Of a stretch of 64,000 bases of DNA, positions 60,984-64,000 are shown piece by piece. A program made the translations under genes and the position numbers. The notes below the pieces were generated by a model. The model saw only the letters and a list, made by a program, of their open reading frames with translations, did not search any database and was not told the origin of the DNA. Within the stretch, counting starts at the first letter, position 1. Each line of letters opens with the position of its first letter. This DNA is from a virus: IMG/VR virus record IMGVR_UViG_3300035188_000399, positions 1 to 64,000 of that record. One strand, written 5' to 3'.

Positions 60984-62600
60984 TTAAATCTCCACAAAGT
61001 CGTCTGGTTGCATAAAGATCGATGCTTCTAATCTACCTGTTGGATAGTCATAGTCAACACCTGGCACATTACCAGTTAGACCTGTAAACCTACTTTTTAA
61101 TACTCTCATCTTAATGTGATTCCTAATTCTATCATCATCGTTTGACATATCACGAGCAAATGCTATAATATCATTCGAGATTTGTTTAATCGAGCCTGAG
61201 CCTTTAATATCATCTAACGAAGGCAGTTGACCTTCTTCAAATGACGTTTTACCTGTAGGTGTCTTTCTTAAATGTGATACTAGCCCAATCCAAACAGGAT
61301 ACCTCTTACATAGTCGTAATAAGTCATTCATTGTTTTGTCAATAGCTTCGTTACCAGTTAAGCCATCAACACCTTCCGAAACTAAAATAGTAATATGATC
61401 AATGAATAAATACTTACACCCAGACAACGCCATATATTCTAGTTTTTCAAATAATGTAGAATCTTCCATTGAGCCTTGATGATCAAGAACCATGATTCTA
61501 TCATCACCGAATACAGCTCTAAAGCCTGCTTCCAACTCACTTTCTGTTAATTCTCGGAAAGATGGATTTACATTTAAAGGAATACCAGCAAGCTTACGTG
61601 TTGTTTCTGCAGGTGCCTCTTCAAGCGCTACTATACCTACCATCTCTTTAGTGGTATCTATAATATGCCATACAATTTCTCTCAATATAGTTGACTTACC
61701 TGAGCCGGTGCCTGACGTAAACAATACAATCTCGTTCTCACGCATGCCTTTGGTTTTAGTATTTAATGCATCTAAGCATGGAGGATATGGTATAGACTCA
61801 ATATCATTATATGCTTTTAAGGCTTCCCATAATTCATCACGTCCTAAGATACCGACAGGCGTATATTTAGATGCTTCCCAAATAGCTACTAATAGCTGTT
61901 GTCCGCCTTTCTCAAGTAACATTTGGCTAGGATCTTTTACAGGCAATTTAGCTAATCGAACTTTGTCTGCACCTACATACTTAATAGCATCAGCTTTAGC
62001 TTTCTCACCTGCTTCATCATTGTCAAGGCATAATACAACTGTATCAAAGCCTCTGATCCAATCTCTGTGTGTAAGCAAAGTTTTTACATTTGATGCAGAA
62101 GGTATTGATACTACAGGATATATCTTTCCGTATTTATCAAGAGACGCTTGAGCTACAGCCATTGCATCTAGTTCGCCTTCTGTTACAATCAGTCTTTTAC
62201 CACCGCTTGTAAATTTATCCATGCCAAACAAAGTTGTAGGCTTGCCTATACACGAGAATGATTTAGGCAGTTGTCTTACTTTATAGATACCTTCCCCATA
62301 AGGATAGTAGTGCGTTGACACTTCACCATCTTCATTGAAAGCAAATTTAACCCCAAAGAACTCTGAAACTTCTTTTGAAATCTTTCGTTCTTTAATGCCA
62401 GTTGTTCTTAGTTTCTCAATATCTAACGTGTATACTTTTTTCTTTTCCACTTGATTAAACTCCCGATCTTTGTAGTCAATATTGGATGGAAATCTTGTCT
62501 GGCAACTGAAGCAATATGATGTATAATCTTCATATATTTGCATTGCGTCAGATGACTTACAACTTAAACACGGTTGATTATGAACTATTACTTTACCCAT
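60984..62600 (-). CDS. DNA primase-helicase, T7 gp4-like
   Basis: 538 residues. N-terminal zinc motif CLSC...CFSC (Cys11, 14, 30, 33), then a TOPRIM primase domain (VTEGELDAMA near 137, LCLDNDEAGEKAKADA near 190), then a DnaB-like helicase with Walker A TSGTGSGKST (Lys ~301), followed by ALEEAP and FIDHITILVS. It unwinds the fork and makes primers. It lies one base from nrdB. Confidence 0.93.
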   Translation of the reverse strand: MGKVIVHNQPCLSCKSSDAMQIYEDYTSYCFSCQTRFPSNIDYKDREFNQVEKKKVYTLDIEKLRTTGIKERKISKEVSEFFGVKFAFNEDGEVSTHYYPYGEGIYKVRQLPKSFSCIGKPTTLFGMDKFTSGGKRLIVTEGELDAMAVAQASLDKYGKIYPVVSIPSASNVKTLLTHRDWIRGFDTVVLCLDNDEAGEKAKADAIKYVGADKVRLAKLPVKDPSQMLLEKGGQQLLVAIWEASKYTPVGILGRDELWEALKAYNDIESIPYPPCLDALNTKTKGMRENEIVLFTSGTGSGKSTILREIVWHIIDTTKEMVGIVALEEAPAETTRKLAGIPLNVNPSFRELTESELEAGFRAVFGDDRIMVLDHQGSMEDSTLFEKLEYMALSGCKYLFIDHITILVSEGVDGLTGNEAIDKTMNDLLRLCKRYPVWIGLVSHLRKTPTGKTSFEEGQLPSLDDIKGSGSIKQISNDIIAFARDMSNDDDRIRNHIKMRVLKSRFTGLTGNVPGVDYDYPTGRLEASIFMQPDDFVEI

Positions 62601-63111
62601 CTTTATACCAATTGGTTAATGAATCTTGATTTGCATGTACGATTGTGTATAATCGCTCTCTGTGGTCTGCAGAGACATTTTCTTTAACATCCCATGAGAC
62701 TTTCTCAATTTGTTTGTTATACCATTTTAATGACACTGGAGTTTCAACATGACATAATGACCATGTTTCTGCCCACGCTAAGCTGCCCTTTGTAGTATAT
62801 TCTTCAATGACGATAAACTTAAACTCTTTCTTTGGTCTGCTTACGAAGTGAGACGCAAGACAGTTAGAGCTACTCTTGTATCTACGCCAATCAGATTCCT
62901 GCCCATAAGTAGCTTTACCATATGATCTGTAGTTCTTTTTGCCGAGATAGAATCTATCCAAGATCGTATCATATATAACATAGATGAATCCCACATATTT
63001 TTTATTTCCCTCGTTCATTTGTCTATGAAAACACCAATGTCCATTATCAAATTTACTAACATCCGTGTTAGTAATTACGTGATCTATTTTACCAGTAAAG
63101 GCTGCCATCAT
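62593..63111 (-). CDS. SegE-like GIY-YIG endonuclease
   Basis: 172 residues. Family features: GFIYVIYDTILDRFYLGKK (the GIY...YIG pair), then QESDWRRYKSSSNCL, and AWAETW with the catalytic glutamate. Free-standing nucleases of this type behave as homing enzymes between phages. It lies between exonuclease and primase, with short overlaps on both sides, as an insertion into the replication operon. Confidence 0.8.
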   Translation of the reverse strand: MMAAFTGKIDHVITNTDVSKFDNGHWCFHRQMNEGNKKYVGFIYVIYDTILDRFYLGKKNYRSYGKATYGQESDWRRYKSSSNCLASHFVSRPKKEFKFIVIEEYTTKGSLAWAETWSLCHVETPVSLKWYNKQIEKVSWDVKENVSADHRERLYTIVHANQDSLTNWYKDG

Positions 63112-63899
63112 CCATCTCTAATCTCCTGCGCTATTGGCCAATTATCAAAACAGAAATAGTCATCATAAGTATTCTGTATATTAATTAATTTAGCATTAGC
63201 TAATAAATATTCTGCCCATTCATCTCCATTGGCTTTGATATATTCCTCAACTACTGCTGTTTGAAATTCTTCATCTGTCGTACAATGTGCTAAAGCTTTT
63301 TTAGCTTTTACTGGCCCCATTTTCCAGATGCCTGGTATATTATCAGTAGCATCACCTTTAAGTACTTGCTCATAGAAGTTTCTTTTGGCATCAAGTTCTG
63401 ATACTTCTATTGTTTCTTTACTTCTAATATTATAATGCTTACCAGGTATCATCAATAGATCTTTGTCAATAGAACATATAACATAGTCTATATTGTGTGC
63501 CTTACATTCATTTGCCCAGATTCGTAGTAGATCATCGGCTTCTCTTCCATCAGCGGCTATTGCTAATCCTTCATCTACTGCCATTTGTCTAACAAACGGT
63601 ACAAATAAATTAGGCTGACCGTTTGCACGATGTTTCTTATATTCAGAGAAAATCTCATCTCTATAATTACCTTCGCCTTTTACAGCCATACAATAATCAC
63701 TAGCAAAAGTTTCTTCCATAATAACATCTAGCATTCTCTGAAAATTCATCCAGATATTTTTACGATATTCAGTGTCTTGTGCTTGAGTAAATTCTTGAGG
63801 TATTACATTACCATCATCGTCCATATATGTAACACCATCAGACCGATTGTAACAGCAGTTGTGTGCTAAAATATCACCATCAATCAAGGCTATCAGCAT
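63108..63899 (-). CDS. 5'-3' exonuclease, FEN/PIN-type
   Basis: 263 residues. Acidic metal-binding motifs: ALIDGDILAH at the N-terminus, GREADDLL, CSIDKDLL, and the helix-hairpin-helix KGDATDNIPGIWKMGPVKA. These are the features of T7 gp6/T5 D15-like exonucleases, which remove RNA primers and degrade DNA from 5' ends. It overlaps the upstream gene by 20 bases and the SegE-like gene by 4. Confidence 0.92.
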   Translation of the reverse strand: MLIALIDGDILAHNCCYNRSDGVTYMDDDGNVIPQEFTQAQDTEYRKNIWMNFQRMLDVIMEETFASDYCMAVKGEGNYRDEIFSEYKKHRANGQPNLFVPFVRQMAVDEGLAIAADGREADDLLRIWANECKAHNIDYVICSIDKDLLMIPGKHYNIRSKETIEVSELDAKRNFYEQVLKGDATDNIPGIWKMGPVKAKKALAHCTTDEEFQTAVVEEYIKANGDEWAEYLLANAKLINIQNTYDDYFCFDNWPIAQEIRDG

Positions 63900-64000
63900 C
63901 TAAAACTCCCATCTCTTGAGAAAGTTGCATTCTTAAAAGTGTTCTATCTATCTTATCTCTAATGTCAGGCACTCTTTCACAATTCAATCTAATATTACAT
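63880..64000 (-). CDS. Hypothetical protein, C-terminal part only
   Basis: An open minus-strand frame enters from the right edge and stops at 63880, overlapping the exonuclease start by 20 bases. The visible end reads CNIRLNCERVPDIRDKIDRT, then LLRMQLSQEMGVLDADSLD. Too short to identify. Confidence 0.55.
   Translation of the reverse strand, partial: CNIRLNCERVPDIRDKIDRTLLRMQLSQEMGVLDADSLD

Noticed and set aside
1-64000. CRISPR arrays, tRNA genes, rRNA genes, insertion sequences, integrase or attachment sites
   Set aside because: Scanned by eye for regular direct repeats, cloverleaf-like segments, transposase and integrase motifs; none could be supported. A tRNAscan or similar search could still find a divergent tRNA.

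Overview
This window is a contiguous piece of a double-stranded DNA tailed-phage genome. It is AT-rich (about one third G+C by eye), densely packed, and every gene I can support is on the minus strand. The very long tape measure protein, lambda-like tail-tip set and G/T tail-chaperone frameshift indicate a siphovirus with an unusually long non-contractile tail. There is no integrase, excisionase or CI-like repressor here, and phage-encoded ribonucleotide reductase, primase-helicase and ligase suggest a lytic lifestyle. The host cannot be named. AGGAG-type ribosome binding sites, UUCG-loop terminators, a T4-type lysozyme and a lambda-like tail point to a Gram-negative bacterium.

Layout in transcription order (right to left). 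64000-56700: DNA metabolism, with a 5'-3' exonuclease, a SegE-like GIY-YIG nuclease, a T7-type primase-helicase, class I ribonucleotide reductase beta and alpha, and an ATP-dependent DNA ligase. 56700-48600: about 25 small accessory genes, dominated by a family of ~60-residue modules present in one to five copies per protein, plus HNH/AP2 nucleases and small membrane or acidic proteins. 48400-45300: small terminase candidate, two nested membrane proteins, and a large terminase split by a group I intron carrying an HNH homing endonuclease. 45300-37700: fibre and receptor-binding genes, including two paralogous ~700-residue fibres. 37700-35250: small virion or lysis genes and a GH24 lysozyme. 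35250-23000: portal, an 1878-residue MuF-like head protein fused to a single-subunit RNA polymerase, a zinc-ribbon protein, a Tad2-like anti-Thoeris protein, scaffold, major capsid, connector and tail-tube genes. 23400-2800: tail chaperones, tape measure, tail-tip proteins and a holin-like protein. 2800-1: PhoH-like ATPase, GNAT-like protein and small early-type genes.

The most striking element is the MuF-RNA polymerase fusion. It has motifs T, A, B and C of the T7/N4 polymerase family in order and sits between portal and scaffold, so the phage may package a polymerase and inject it with the DNA. Two families of repeated non-coding elements could be its promoters or other control sites. One is TGCGG-N7-GGTATCTTATATGA, three copies, each 37-49 bases before a start codon. 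The other is a dyad, CCCGTTAAATTAACCC, in six or seven copies at the borders of gene clusters, twice as flanks of a ~130-180 bp AT-rich element. Which of these, if either, the polymerase uses is inference.
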